A stretch of DNA of 64,000 nucleotides from Anabaena cylindrica PCC 7122 (GCF_000317695.1 NC_019771.1:248001-312000), one strand, 5' to 3'; counted from the first letter of the stretch, positions 35,601 to 43,405 are shown. Program-made: numbers and translations. The notes: generated by a model from the sequence alone, not told the origin.

Positions 35601-36228
35601 CAAGCTATTTCAACCTTTTATCCAAATTGATAGTTCCTTAAACCGCCAATATGCTGGAACTGGTTTGGGGCTGGCACTCGTTAAGCGGATTGTGGAAATA
35701 CATGGTGGACGGGTGGGAGTAAGCAGTGAAATCGGTGTGGGCAGCCGCTTTACTTTTGATTTACCCTGCGGCCATGTTTCTGAGCCTGCCCAGGAGTCAG
35801 TCCAGCAGATATCATCTAATGTGGACTCTACTGCCCACAACACGCCACAGGAATCTCCTCTAATCTTGCTGGCAGAAGATAATGAAGCTAATATTTTTAC
35901 CATCTCTAATTATTTAGAGGCCAAGGGATACCGTATTATCTTGGCAAAAAACGGTCAGCAAGCGATCGCTCTCACTAAAGAACAAACTCCCGACCTAATT
36001 TTAATGGATATTCAAATGCCGGGAATAGATGGTATGGAAGCAATCAAGTTGATTCGAGTAGAGCCAAAATTGGCAAATATTCCCATCATTGCCTTAACCG
36101 CTTTAGCCATGCCCGGTGATCAGGAAAAATGTTTAGCAGCCGGAGCAGACTACTATCTGACCAAACCTGTAATACTCAAGCAACTTGTAACTACTATGCA
36201 ACAGCTTTTATCAGCAAAAAAACAGTAG
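29608..36228 (+). CDS. Hybrid sensor histidine kinase with REC-GAF-11 PAS-HK-REC architecture
   Basis: A 2206-residue cytoplasmic hybrid kinase. In order: a receiver (5-125) in which the phospho-acceptor position is Asn59 (ILLNYQLPD); a cyanobacteriochrome-like GAF (155-325); eleven PAS domains from about 355 to 1795, each ending in a D-I-[TS]-x-R-K type junction; a HisKA domain with His1829 (MSHELRTPLNAI); a HATPase with the N box (LINLLNNAVKFT), DTGIGI and GTGLGLALV; and a C-terminal receiver with Asp2134 (LMDIQMPG). The GAF has the usual VKANLVVPI and LWGLLIAHQC context, but TAY at 238-240 stands where the chromophore Cys-His would be, so it probably does not bind a bilin covalently. PAS9 and PAS10 (about 1410 and 1543) are close tandem duplicates. 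No membrane segments were seen. Confidence 0.95.
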   Translation: MAISHYSIMILESAPEDRLLYCRYLSQDRTATYDVLEAESGLKALTQLTDFQPDLILLNYQLPDVDGLEFLSKLRSQFGSLQIPVIMLANQGDEAIAVAAMKNGALDYMVKSKLTPNGLHRGVHTALEKTRLIKQIQMQEQQKQLFAGISFRIRQFLHLEEILKTAVEEVRELLKADRTIVYQFDQQMNGKIVAESVLPSWKAVLNLQIQESLLENNGTSYRDYKIRAISDIYDAGLTTAYINLLEQFQVKANLVVPIFLNTEARGQVAEDKKQTGNLTLLPVSQSSSHVLWGLLIAHQCSETREWQTNELDILQQLSVQLSVAIQQAQLYENLQNLNTSLEQKVEERTQELQASERRFRAIFNNTFQFTGLLTTEGILLEANQTVLNFGGIKIEDVVNRPFWEAYWWQISQVTQDNLKKNIARAAQGEFIRYEVNVLGAAGVATIDFSLRPLKNELDKVVMLIAEGRDITEKKRVESERLDALQALKTSEIELRGLFNAMVDVIVVLDKQGRYLKIAPTNTDKLYRPAQEVLGKTVHEVLPGHIADLCMSMIEQTLARQESLECAYSLQIGNQHVWFDAKVSPISPEAVIWVARDISTAKRSEIIRQQAEQAFQESQTLLQLVMDSLPMAIFWKDKNCRYLGCNRQLVLDAGVSSLADIIGKTDFDMPWKDQAPLYQAGDRLVMESGLPQFNLEEPCTNGENLSRWLRTNKIPLLTPAGEIIGVLVSYEDITERKEMERALEKSERRYATLAASAPVGIYRTDIAGNCLYVNDRWCQIAGLTPEEATGFGWTRGLHPEDREMIAAEWNQYVQTGKTFNLEYRFQQPDGAEIWVFGQAVPELDQEGTVIGYVGTVTDINRRKQAEKALRQSEQLYRSLVDNFPNGVVVLFDHNLRYLLVGGLGLASAGLSKAEMEGKTIWEIFTPEVTEMIAPLLRQALAGESVIAEVPYRDRFYITHNIPVRDDQGNVIAGILMSQDITQRKQSEDALKTSEEKFRQFAENSREVILLRQIDSGKLLYVNPAYEKIWQQTSESLYENPDSWMNFLHPSDRQRIHSAYQNAGGQIFLNEEYRIIRPDGSMRWIRGRCFPIRNAAGEIYRIGAMAEDITDRKYTEEERDHLLQILEEQNQTLETQVTERTAELQQSEKRFRNLVETSSDWVWEINECGIYTYASPQIFDVLGYSPEEVLGKTPFHLMPPEESLRVLTQFMKFILIQAPFQCLENIHLHKDGRLITLETSAVPIFDEDGEFRGYRGMDRDITIRKLSEATLRQNEVRFQRIAANVPGVMYQYLLHPDGSHKFVYVSDRCKELYELPSATMLENGNVLFNMTHPDDLPTLQESMIRSASTLQQWSWEGRIITPSGHIKWIQGVAQPQKQANGDILWDGLILDISERARMEAERKKIEIALRNLSDRLDLAIKSAQIGIWDWDIVNDCLLWDDQMYELYGVQASNFTGAYQAWEAGLHPDDLLFCRDAIQQAIAGKSDFEPEFRVIWPDGTIKFIKAYALIQSDSQGKAQRMIGINFDISERKQSEAQLQAAEVQLRSLSDRLSLAVKSAKIGIWDLDLINDSLVWDEQMYEIFGVTPLNFDPSQGAWAKFEEFVHPDDKITIRNTVQQVIAEDRELDIEFRIILSNGTIRILKGYAIVQHNSQGQAQRMIGVNYDITSRKLAEAEIIRSRDLREAIFNESADALFLVDAETVKTIDCNQRAVEMFAAANKIDLINIDGHELQKLQFTSEEMQAIVDDMNKQGFWSQEIEYKTFKGDLFWGSLAAKQITVASQKMNLVRVTDISQRKLAEEQLHQTNKQLAAFNHELARATRLKDEFLANMSHELRTPLNAILGISEALQDEVLGVITEKQRRGLQTIERSGNHLLELINDILDLSKIEAGQLELHYTQIAISPLCQSSLSFIKQQAFQKHIHLEVKIQPNLPDLLLDERRIRQVLINLLNNAVKFTPEGGQITLEVTHQQLDPEADMTSLRNWIQIAVIDTGIGIAPENINKLFQPFIQIDSSLNRQYAGTGLGLALVKRIVEIHGGRVGVSSEIGVGSRFTFDLPCGHVSEPAQESVQQISSNVDSTAHNTPQESPLILLAEDNEANIFTISNYLEAKGYRIILAKNGQQAIALTKEQTPDLILMDIQMPGIDGMEAIKLIRVEPKLANIPIIALTALAMPGDQEKCLAAGADYYLTKPVILKQLVTTMQQLLSAKKQ

Positions 36229-36340
36229 TCCTGCAAGATAAATTATCACCATCGGCTTACTAAGTAGATAGGCAGCATAAAACCATTTTTCCCCTCCTAA
36301 CTTCTGACCCTCACGGAAAGACTCTTACAGCAAGCCCTAC

Positions 36341-37054
36341 TTACTTCAGTAATTTATAATTTCTGAGCAATTTTGTATTGTCAGCAGTCAGTAATTCCTG
36401 CAAGCTATCAACCTCATTCAATATCGTGATTTCCTGCGTGTATGCTTCTTTTAAAATAGACAGATATCTATCTCTATCCTTTTCTTCTTTAGCGTGTTTA
36501 AGCATATGGATTGCCATATTAATACTAGATAGTGGATCGCATAAGTCCTGGGATATTCTCTCTAACAGAGTTCTTCTAATTTCTGATAATTCCTGAGAAT
36601 TTTGCAATTCAATACGATTTTTTTTTATTTCCTGTTGCATTATTTCCGTTTTCTGAGATTCTTGCAGATATGCTTGATTATAAATTGAATGTCTTTCTAA
36701 ACGTGCTGTTATTGCCTGCAAAATTTCAAACGGCTCAAAAGGTTTAGTAATGTAATCATCTGCCCCTAAACCCATACCTTGACGCACATCATCTCGTTCT
36801 ATTTTAGCAGTGAGAAAAATAAGGGGAATATCAGCAGATCGAGGATCTCGACGCAGTTCTTGTAATACTTCATAACCATTTAATCCTGGCATCATAATAT
36901 CACAGATAATCAAATCAGGATTTTTACTTTTAGCTAACTGCAAGCCAATTATACCATTAGAAGCAGTAATAACGGAAAAATCTCCTAGTTCTAAAATTTC
37001 CTGAAGATTTAATAAAATTTGAGTTTCATCTTCAATAACTAAAATTAAGCTCAT
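36341..37054 (-). CDS. Receiver protein with a degenerate HisKA-like helix domain
   Basis: A 237-residue protein. Residues 1-120 are a response-regulator receiver with acidic ED at 8-9, phospho-acceptor Asp in LIICDIMMPG near residue 54, and the TAK and KPF motifs. After a coiled coil, residues 165-225 look like a HisKA dimerisation helix pair (LLERISQDLCDPLSSINMAI), but Gln stands where the phosphorylated His should be, and there is no ATPase domain. A remnant of a kinase ATPase lies just upstream at 37110-37304, so this may be one broken relative of the REC-kinase at 37391. As it stands it could only receive phosphate. The last of three receiver-headed genes on this strand. Confidence 0.85.
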   Translation of the reverse strand: MSLILVIEDETQILLNLQEILELGDFSVITASNGIIGLQLAKSKNPDLIICDIMMPGLNGYEVLQELRRDPRSADIPLIFLTAKIERDDVRQGMGLGADDYITKPFEPFEILQAITARLERHSIYNQAYLQESQKTEIMQQEIKKNRIELQNSQELSEIRRTLLERISQDLCDPLSSINMAIHMLKHAKEEKDRDRYLSILKEAYTQEITILNEVDSLQELLTADNTKLLRNYKLLK

Positions 37055-37109
37055 AATTGAAAAGCGTCCTCATATAAATTTATCCATCAGTATTGTCAAC
37101 CTATTCCGT

Positions 37110-37304
37110 TCATAAAATCACTGTTTGTAAGGGAATTGTCACAATAAAAGTCGTCCCTATTCCTACTTCGGTATTAACAGCAATTAGCCCCTTGTGTAAT
37201 TCAGCACCTTTAGATGCAATTGATAATCCTAAGCCTGTACCAGGAATATTGCTTACATTTCCAGCGCGGTGAAAAGATTCAAATAACAGAATCCACAGCA
37301 TCAA
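37110..37304 (-). pseudogene. C-terminal remnant of a histidine kinase ATPase domain
   Basis: The frame carries LFESFHRAGNVSNIPGTGLG followed by LSIASKGAELHKGLI and GIGTTFIVTIPL. This is the last 55 residues of a HATPase domain, including the G2 box. The N box, G1 box, HisKA domain and any sensor are absent; upstream sequence to 37390 has no similarity. Replacements in conserved spots (SKGAELHKG for a usual KxxVELHGG) suggest relaxed selection. The flanks are the receiver gene at 37054 and the intact REC-kinase at 37391, so it is probably left from loss of a kinase gene within a duplicated set. Confidence 0.75.
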
Positions 37305-37390
37305 ATTAGCTGTTCATACTAGAGGTAGAGTTTACCCATCTTCTATTTTTGAAGATCTTTGTTCAAACATCCTTTCACAATTGAGCCAAT

Positions 37391-38482
37391 TTACTGGGGA
37401 AAAAGCATCCTCACAATAGTTTGTTTGCCAGGTATGCTTTCAATTGAAAACTCTCCTCCATGAAGTTCTATCAACCTCTTAGCAATTGATAATCCTAAAC
37501 CAGAACCTTGTTGTTCATACATTTTTCTTTCAAATTGGACATAAGCTCTAACTCCAGAAATTTGCTCCTTAGTCATACCACGTCCGTGGTCAATTATATA
37601 CAAATGATAAGCATGATTACTGCTATATCCTATTATTTTTACTAGTGTATTTGGCTGGGAAAATTTAAAAGCATTATCAATTATTTCTTCAACAATTTTA
37701 CCAATTTTCACCGACGAAACATTGATCATTGCATCTGCTATTTCCATCTTTAAATCTGCCAACCTATTGGCATTGTTGGCGGACTTTATAGCTACATTTT
37801 CAATAGCTGATTTTACAAAATTTTTAACTTCATGATTACGGAAATTCGCAATTTTTTCAGGATTAGAGGCTAATAACTCTAAGTCTGCATACACAAGAAA
37901 ATTAAGGGTTAATCTATACAGCCTGAGACCAGATCGATGAATTGATTCTAGCATTTCTAAATTCTCTTCATCAGAAAGTATGCCATGCTCTTCAATTAAT
38001 AACTTTGATAATCCTATAATATGATTAAGAGGAGTATTAATTTCATGAGGTAATGAGTGGGTTATACAACTGCTTAAAATATTTAATTTTTCCTGAGTTT
38101 GTTGATCAAATAAAGATTGTTTATCGAATCTAGTTGCAATTGCTTGGAGTAATTCATCCGGTTGAAAAGGCTTAGTTAGGTAATCATCTGCACCCATTTC
38201 CATTCCTCGACGGACATCAGACCGATCTGACTTAGCAGTTAAGAAAATTAAAGGAATTATGGCAGTAGTCATATTCTGACGAAGTTGTGTTAATACACCA
38301 TAGCCATCTAATTCAGGCATCATCAAATCACAAAGAATCAAATCAGGATGTTTCTCTTGAGCCAACTGCAAACCCTGTAGCCCATTTTCTGCAACTAGTG
38401 TCTCAAAATCTGATAATTCCAATATTTCTTTAATATTATTTCTGATTTGAGGCTCATCTTCAATGATTAGAATTTTTTTCAT
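37391..38482 (-). CDS. Receiver-histidine kinase hybrid
   Basis: A 363-residue cytoplasmic protein. Residues 1-120 are a receiver (IIEDEPQIRNNI, phospho-acceptor Asp in LILCDLMMPELDG, TAK, KPF). Residues 135-205 are a HisKA domain with the phosphorylated His in SLPHEINTPLNHI. Residues 255-363 are a HATPase with NAFKFS (N box), IDHGRGM (G1) and GSGLGLSIAKRL (G2). This input-side receiver followed by a kinase is a common cyanobacterial relay form. The receiver is very similar to those of the two flanking genes, and the start of all three follows an M-x-x-I-L-I-I-E-D-E pattern, so the set arose by tandem duplication. It is 49 bp downstream of the EAL gene. Confidence 0.93.
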   Translation of the reverse strand: MKKILIIEDEPQIRNNIKEILELSDFETLVAENGLQGLQLAQEKHPDLILCDLMMPELDGYGVLTQLRQNMTTAIIPLIFLTAKSDRSDVRRGMEMGADDYLTKPFQPDELLQAIATRFDKQSLFDQQTQEKLNILSSCITHSLPHEINTPLNHIIGLSKLLIEEHGILSDEENLEMLESIHRSGLRLYRLTLNFLVYADLELLASNPEKIANFRNHEVKNFVKSAIENVAIKSANNANRLADLKMEIADAMINVSSVKIGKIVEEIIDNAFKFSQPNTLVKIIGYSSNHAYHLYIIDHGRGMTKEQISGVRAYVQFERKMYEQQGSGLGLSIAKRLIELHGGEFSIESIPGKQTIVRMLFPQ

Positions 38483-38531
38483 CTTTTTGATTTATCTGAG
38501 TTAATGAATGAGTATTTTATTTGAAAATTAT

Positions 38532-40256
38532 TTAGTTATTGGCTTGCAAAAATACCTTCAAGTCTTCTATTGCTAGAGGAGGGCTGAAAAAATATCCTTG
38601 GATCACAAAACAATTATTTTCTTGGAGCCAATTTAGCTCTTCTTTGGTTTCTACACCTTCTGCAATGATATTGACATTCAACGTATTTGCTAACTGAAGT
38701 ATACTTTTAACAATTGATTGCTTGTTTTCAATTTTATCAATATTACTGATAAAATACCGCTCTATTTTTAAGTGACTAAAAGAAAATTCCTGAAGATACT
38801 TAAATGATGAGTAGCCTGTACCAAAATCATCAATTGAGAATTTAATCCCATCTTCCATTAATTTGTTCATTTTGCTTTTTACTAGTTCAATATCTTGAAT
38901 AAGTATAGTTTCAGTCAATTCCAACTCTAATAATTTCGGATTAAAATTTATGTTGGTAATTATATCCTTAATACGTTCAATGAAATTATCTTGGCTAAAT
39001 TGACGAGCCGATATATTTACAGCTATTTTGAAATCACGTAATTCTTCTGTTTGTAAATCTTTTAATTGTAAACAAGCTGTTTTTAAAATCCATTCTCCCA
39101 ATGGAATAATAAAGCCCGAATTTTCAGCAATAGGAATAAATTCTGCTGGAGAAATCATTCCATATTCTGGGTGTTTCCAGCGAATTAATGCTTCTAGACC
39201 AACAATTTCTTTCCCATTCTTAACATTTATTTGAGGTTGATAGTAAAGCTGAAATTCATTATTCTCTAGTGCTTGAACAAAATCGGATTCTAAAAGAATT
39301 TTTCTAAAAACAATGTTGAAAATCTCTTGATTATAAAAATGATAAGCAGACGTATTATCTAATTTATAATGCTCTAGGGTAACTTCTGCATGAGTTAATA
39401 GTTCACTTATTTGTAAAGCATCTTCTGGATAACAAGCAATACCAATTTGAGTTTGTACAGAAATTTCCTGATTATTAAAAATAATGGGTAGTGATAAACT
39501 ATCTAAAATATTTTCGGCAATACCCGCAGTAACTGTGCTATCCAGAACAGGCTTTAACAACAACGCTAGGTGGTCTGTTTTTAAGTAAGCTATTAAGTCA
39601 ATAATCTGATTGGTGGGGTCTATTTGATTTAATCTTTCTGCTATTTTTTTTAATAAAAAGGGTCTCAAATTGGGTTCAAATAAGAATTTAGTGTGGTAGA
39701 GAATATTTATATCAATCAGCAACAAGGGCAAAAATTGACCCTGATTGTAAGCTTGAAAACGAATGTTATTGAAATATTCTTCCAAAAAGAATTGATTGGG
39801 TAAACTGGTTAAGCTATCATGACGAGCCAGATAATTGATTTGAGCTTCCATTTGCTCAATCTGACCTTTGTAACGTTGGACAACGATGTTGCGTTTTTCT
39901 AGTCGAGTCGAAATTACTTGGAGAAGTTCAGAGACTTCAAACGGCTTAGTTAAATAATCGTCTGCACCTAGCATCATTCCTTGACGGAAATCACGATGTT
40001 CTGCTTTAGCAGTAAGAAAAATGAACGGAATTTCCGCAGTAGCTGGCTTTTGACGCAATTCTTTAATCAGTCCATATCCATCTAAACGAGGCATCATCAG
40101 ATCACAAATAATAATATCTGGCTGATGTTCTACAGCCATCTCTAACCCTTGCAATCCATCTTCTGCGGCAATTGTAGCAAATCCCTCCATCTCCAGAATT
40201 TCCTGAATGTTGTTTCGTATTTGAGGCTCATCTTCAATGATTAGAATCGTATTCAT
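38532..40256 (-). CDS. Receiver-degenerate GGDEF-EAL protein (c-di-GMP phosphodiesterase)
   Basis: A 574-residue cytoplasmic protein. Residues 1-120 are a receiver with Asp in IIICDLMMPRLDG. Residues 150-300 have GGDEF-domain shape (RHDSLTSLPNQFFLEE) but KTDHL in place of the signature, so no cyclase activity is expected. Residues 325-570 are an EAL domain with its motifs intact: EALIRWKHPE, NISARQF, ELELTETI, IDDFGTGYSSFKYL, LKIERYFI and IIAEGVETKEEL. It should break c-di-GMP to pGpG, with phosphorylation of the receiver as a switch. First gene of the minus-strand set of receiver-headed genes. Confidence 0.93.
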   Translation of the reverse strand: MNTILIIEDEPQIRNNIQEILEMEGFATIAAEDGLQGLEMAVEHQPDIIICDLMMPRLDGYGLIKELRQKPATAEIPFIFLTAKAEHRDFRQGMMLGADDYLTKPFEVSELLQVISTRLEKRNIVVQRYKGQIEQMEAQINYLARHDSLTSLPNQFFLEEYFNNIRFQAYNQGQFLPLLLIDINILYHTKFLFEPNLRPFLLKKIAERLNQIDPTNQIIDLIAYLKTDHLALLLKPVLDSTVTAGIAENILDSLSLPIIFNNQEISVQTQIGIACYPEDALQISELLTHAEVTLEHYKLDNTSAYHFYNQEIFNIVFRKILLESDFVQALENNEFQLYYQPQINVKNGKEIVGLEALIRWKHPEYGMISPAEFIPIAENSGFIIPLGEWILKTACLQLKDLQTEELRDFKIAVNISARQFSQDNFIERIKDIITNINFNPKLLELELTETILIQDIELVKSKMNKLMEDGIKFSIDDFGTGYSSFKYLQEFSFSHLKIERYFISNIDKIENKQSIVKSILQLANTLNVNIIAEGVETKEELNWLQENNCFVIQGYFFSPPLAIEDLKVFLQANN

Positions 40257-40903
40257 ATAGATTGGGTCAAACTAAAAGTAACAATTCAGACTGCGGAATT
40301 AGTCAATCTTAATACTCTATTATGACTAATTACTAATTTTTTGCGCTTCGTGATAAATGATGAATGTTTAATTAATAGTAAGACCAGCCTAAGTATTAGT
40401 TCGTAAGTAATATCTACGAGACTTAAGTATTATTAATTGTAACGTTTGAGGATTTACGTAAGCTTGACGCTCAATGTTGTAGACGCAGTTTACTCCCTTC
40501 CCACTAAAAGAATACGGATTAAATAAACCGCAAAGACGCGTTCGCGGTGGCGTTGCGTAGCAAAGGAAGAAGCAAGACGATAGCCTAATCTTACACTGGG
40601 AAGAGAGTAATAGACATCTCCGGTAAAGATTATAGAGACGTTCCATGAAACGTCTCTATAGGGGTTTTAGCACCTCATATATATCCTTTCCCACTCTAGT
40701 AAGATACAAAATTACCCCTCCCCAACCCTCCCCTTGGTAAGGGGAGGGTGCGCGACAGCGCGGGTGGGATGTATTTCATGAGCTTGGGAATTGCTATAAT
40801 GAGGAAAAGCTATAAGAAAATGGTATTGAGTTTAAAAATATTAGGAATTACGCAAGAGAAGCAATTAATAATTATAAAACCTGCTAAAGATAGCAAAAAA
40901 AAA
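40257..40903. other. Repeat-rich intergenic region between acsF and the signalling genes
   Basis: A 647-bp stretch with no supported gene. It contains a perfect 12-bp-arm palindrome at 40631-40660 (TATAGAGACGTT and its complement), a CCCTCCCCTT/AAGGGGAGGG hairpin at 40726-40748, a GCGCGACAGCGCG element after it, and a block GCGTTCGCGGTGGCGTTGCG near 40537. These are all typical dispersed repeats. The end of acsF overlaps the open frame on the plus strand at 40748-41050, which is a shadow. Confidence 0.55.
40631..40660. repeat. Palindromic element GAGACGTT
   Basis: TATAGAGACGTT at 40631-40642 and AACGTCTCTATA at 40649-40660 are perfect complements with a six-base loop. GGGGTTTTAG follows on the plus strand. 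It has the form of a hairpin that can act as a bidirectional terminator and is a well-known kind of interspersed palindrome in Nostocales. Confidence 0.6.
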
Positions 40904-41980
40904 TTAACACACCGTTTCACGAATAGCTTCTACTTTGATTGGTTTAATCAGGTAAAGCCGCAACATATACCAAACGATGTTTCTCAGCAATGGAATTTTT
41001 TTGAAGAACTTGATAACTCCCCAACCTTTGGTGTTATTGAGTTCAATTAATTTCTGGTTATTGATTGCACATTGTTCTAAAAACCAGAAAAAGTAGGGGT
41101 GATTTGTGTTTAAGATAATTGGAAATGCCCTAGCAGCAGTTTTGTTGGTTTCTTCAATTACCTGATTGTTGTATTTACGGGGATGAATACCTAATATTTC
41201 ATAGAAACTCGCCCGTTCAAAGACTGTCATTGTGTGAGTAGCAAATACAGTTAATAAAAAGAAACGCACCCATAATCGTGCCTTCCAATTATTCCACAAC
41301 TGTGGTTGAGAACGTAACAAAGCCTTGAAAAAATCCCCATGTCTATTTTCGTCCTGACACCAGCTTTCAAATTTGCGAAATAGGGGATAAAATTGAAATT
41401 CTGGATTTTTCTCCATGTGGCGATAGACTAAAATATAACGCCAGTAACCAATTTTCTCCGATAGGTAAACAGTGTAAATCACCCATTCTGGAGGAAAAAA
41501 GGTATAGGTGCGATTTTTAGTTAAATAACTTAAATCAAGGGAAAGATTAAAATCTGCCATTGATTTATTTAGAAAACCCGCATGGCGTGCTTCATCTCGT
41601 GCTAAATAACCAAATGCTTCTGATAGTAGAGGGTTACTGTCTTTGATACGACGAGATAATTCTTTAAACAGTAAAAACCCAGAAAACTCTGAAGTACAAG
41701 AACGTTCTAAAAAGTCAAGAAAAGCCAGCCTTTTCTCTCCTTCAATATGATCCCAACACTGTTTAAATTCATCATCACGAACAAAGTGATGGCGGTTATA
41801 ATCAGCTTTGAGTTCATCAACTACAGATCTTAATTCGTTCTCATAGGCAGAAATATCCATTTTAGCCACAGCATCGAAGTCTGTGGTATAAAAACGGGGT
41901 GTTAATAATGTTTCTTGAACGGGTGCTTTGACACCTGGTTTCAATAACTCAACTGGGGGAGTTTCTAAAGACTTAACCAT
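40904..41980 (-). CDS. acsF: Mg-protoporphyrin IX monomethyl ester oxidative cyclase
   Basis: A 358-residue diiron enzyme that forms the fifth (E) ring of chlorophyll with oxygen. The two E-x-x-H motifs are Glu130/His133 in ARDEARHAGF and Glu211/His214 in CQDENRHGDFF, and an upstream Glu in CTSEFSGFLLFKEL completes the site. Length and the N terminus (TLLTPRFYTTDFDA) are standard. Cyanobacteria often carry two copies, one for low oxygen that sits beside ho2 and hemN. Here it is on the same strand as those genes but about 12 kb upstream, with the signalling genes between. Which isoform it is cannot be settled from sequence alone; position favours the low-oxygen form. Confidence 0.96.
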   Translation of the reverse strand: MVKSLETPPVELLKPGVKAPVQETLLTPRFYTTDFDAVAKMDISAYENELRSVVDELKADYNRHHFVRDDEFKQCWDHIEGEKRLAFLDFLERSCTSEFSGFLLFKELSRRIKDSNPLLSEAFGYLARDEARHAGFLNKSMADFNLSLDLSYLTKNRTYTFFPPEWVIYTVYLSEKIGYWRYILVYRHMEKNPEFQFYPLFRKFESWCQDENRHGDFFKALLRSQPQLWNNWKARLWVRFFLLTVFATHTMTVFERASFYEILGIHPRKYNNQVIEETNKTAARAFPIILNTNHPYFFWFLEQCAINNQKLIELNNTKGWGVIKFFKKIPLLRNIVWYMLRLYLIKPIKVEAIRETVC

Positions 41981-42109
41981 GACACTCCTTTGACTATTTT
42001 ACGCTTTGATAATTATCTAAGCATAAATAGTTATTAGTAGTCATCAGTTAAATTATTGAAAATAAATTGTACAAAAACACCTGATCAGCTTGAGCAATTG
42101 CCTGAAATT

Positions 42110-43405
42110 TTAGCGGCTTCTGGATACAGGATTTTCAATGATACCGCCATTATCAATGGCATTATAAGTATCATTATTTGCTAAACCCAACCAAGGATCG
42201 GAACTAGGTGTTAAAAACAGTTCAGCATAAACTTTTTCATTGAGTTGATTTACATCAGATGTTTCATTTTTTTCTAAAAACCATTGGTGAATTTGTCTGT
42301 GTAGGATATATTCATTTCTGACTGTATCTAAAGCCATAACTGTTTCAAAATTACGAATTACTTTAGATAAATTATTTTTGTCTGTTGTATTTGGTAATTT
42401 CTTGGCTTGAATTAAAGCTATGCTATTGGCATCTAGTTTGGCATCAGCTTGATACAATTGAGCTAATTTATTCCAAGTTGCTTGGTCAATAATTTCTAAG
42501 GAATTAGGTGTCTGATCTGATGTTTCAGGTTGAATTGAATTAATAATTGGTCTTTCTACTACTGATTTAGAAACTGCTAAAGAACCTGCTAATACAGCAC
42601 TTGGAGGTGAAGTCAAATTATTTCTGCGTTCTACTAATTGGGGTGGAGATTGAATACCCAATTTGGATAAATCTGCTCTCCATTGATTTTGAATTTTATC
42701 AAGTTGGCGAAGATGATATTGTTGCAATAAATTTTCATATTCTGAGCCGCTACTTTTATTTAATTTTGTTGCTATTGCTGTTGTTTGTTTGAGTTGGTTA
42801 AAAAAGGCTTTTGGTCCATACAGTCCGGGAATGGCATCAATGGGACGACCAGAACTATCTAAAATATAATGAATACTATTACCTGTAATTGTTCTTTCTA
42901 ATTTGCGTCCGTCTCCAAAATCAATTGTTACTTTGGGAACTGGTCTGACTGTTTGCCAATGTAATATAAATTTGTCTTTTAAGAGTTGAGAAATTTCTGA
43001 ATTTGGATATAGTGCAACTCTAAAAAATCGGCTATTGGCACAACTGAGATCTGTATCTAATCTACCTAATAGTCGTAAAGAAAGGATTGGTTTACCGCTA
43101 TTTTTAGCAGCGATTTTAGCTTTTTCTAAATCGGTGTACCAATATAATTTAGAAGCGTAACAATCTCGTTGTTGACACAATTGATCTAAAGCTATTTTGA
43201 CTTCTGATGAGGGTTCGGATGTTAAATCACTGATATGAGATCTGAGAAAATTTTCTAATCCTGTTGCACCTTGTTGACGTAATTTTGTAGCTTCTTGAGT
43301 TAGTTTAAATGTTGTCTTTGTAGTTTCTTGAGTATAACCAGCCTGGGAAAAAAAGCAACTGGCTAAAATGAAACTAACGGTAATGTTTAAATTTGTGAAT
43401 TTCAT
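42110..43405 (-). CDS. Secreted protein with a thioredoxin-like domain
   Basis: A 431-residue protein with a signal peptide (residues 1-24, likely cleaved after the AGYTQ region). Residues 80-210 resemble the thioredoxin-like part of DUF255-type proteins: LYWYTDLEKAKIAAKNSGKP, ILSLRLLGRLDTDLSC, FFRVALYPNSEISQLLKDKF and a later HYILDSSGRPIDAIPGLYGP. A C-x-x-C motif is not present; the single Cys in DLSCANS occupies about the place of the first. The C-terminal half is helical and unrecognised. The position next to acsF with a 130-bp gap on the same strand may mean co-expression. A periplasmic function is likely, but its nature is unknown. Confidence 0.75.
   Translation of the reverse strand: MKFTNLNITVSFILASCFFSQAGYTQETTKTTFKLTQEATKLRQQGATGLENFLRSHISDLTSEPSSEVKIALDQLCQQRDCYASKLYWYTDLEKAKIAAKNSGKPILSLRLLGRLDTDLSCANSRFFRVALYPNSEISQLLKDKFILHWQTVRPVPKVTIDFGDGRKLERTITGNSIHYILDSSGRPIDAIPGLYGPKAFFNQLKQTTAIATKLNKSSGSEYENLLQQYHLRQLDKIQNQWRADLSKLGIQSPPQLVERRNNLTSPPSAVLAGSLAVSKSVVERPIINSIQPETSDQTPNSLEIIDQATWNKLAQLYQADAKLDANSIALIQAKKLPNTTDKNNLSKVIRNFETVMALDTVRNEYILHRQIHQWFLEKNETSDVNQLNEKVYAELFLTPSSDPWLGLANNDTYNAIDNGGIIENPVSRSR

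Noticed and set aside
40389..40646. An 85-residue minus-strand gene
   Set aside because: It lies over a palindromic repeat and an interspersed GC-rich block; translation has no domain-like pattern.
40748..41050. A 101-residue plus-strand gene overlapping acsF
   Set aside because: Its second half is antisense to the well-supported acsF C terminus, and the first half lies in repeat DNA.
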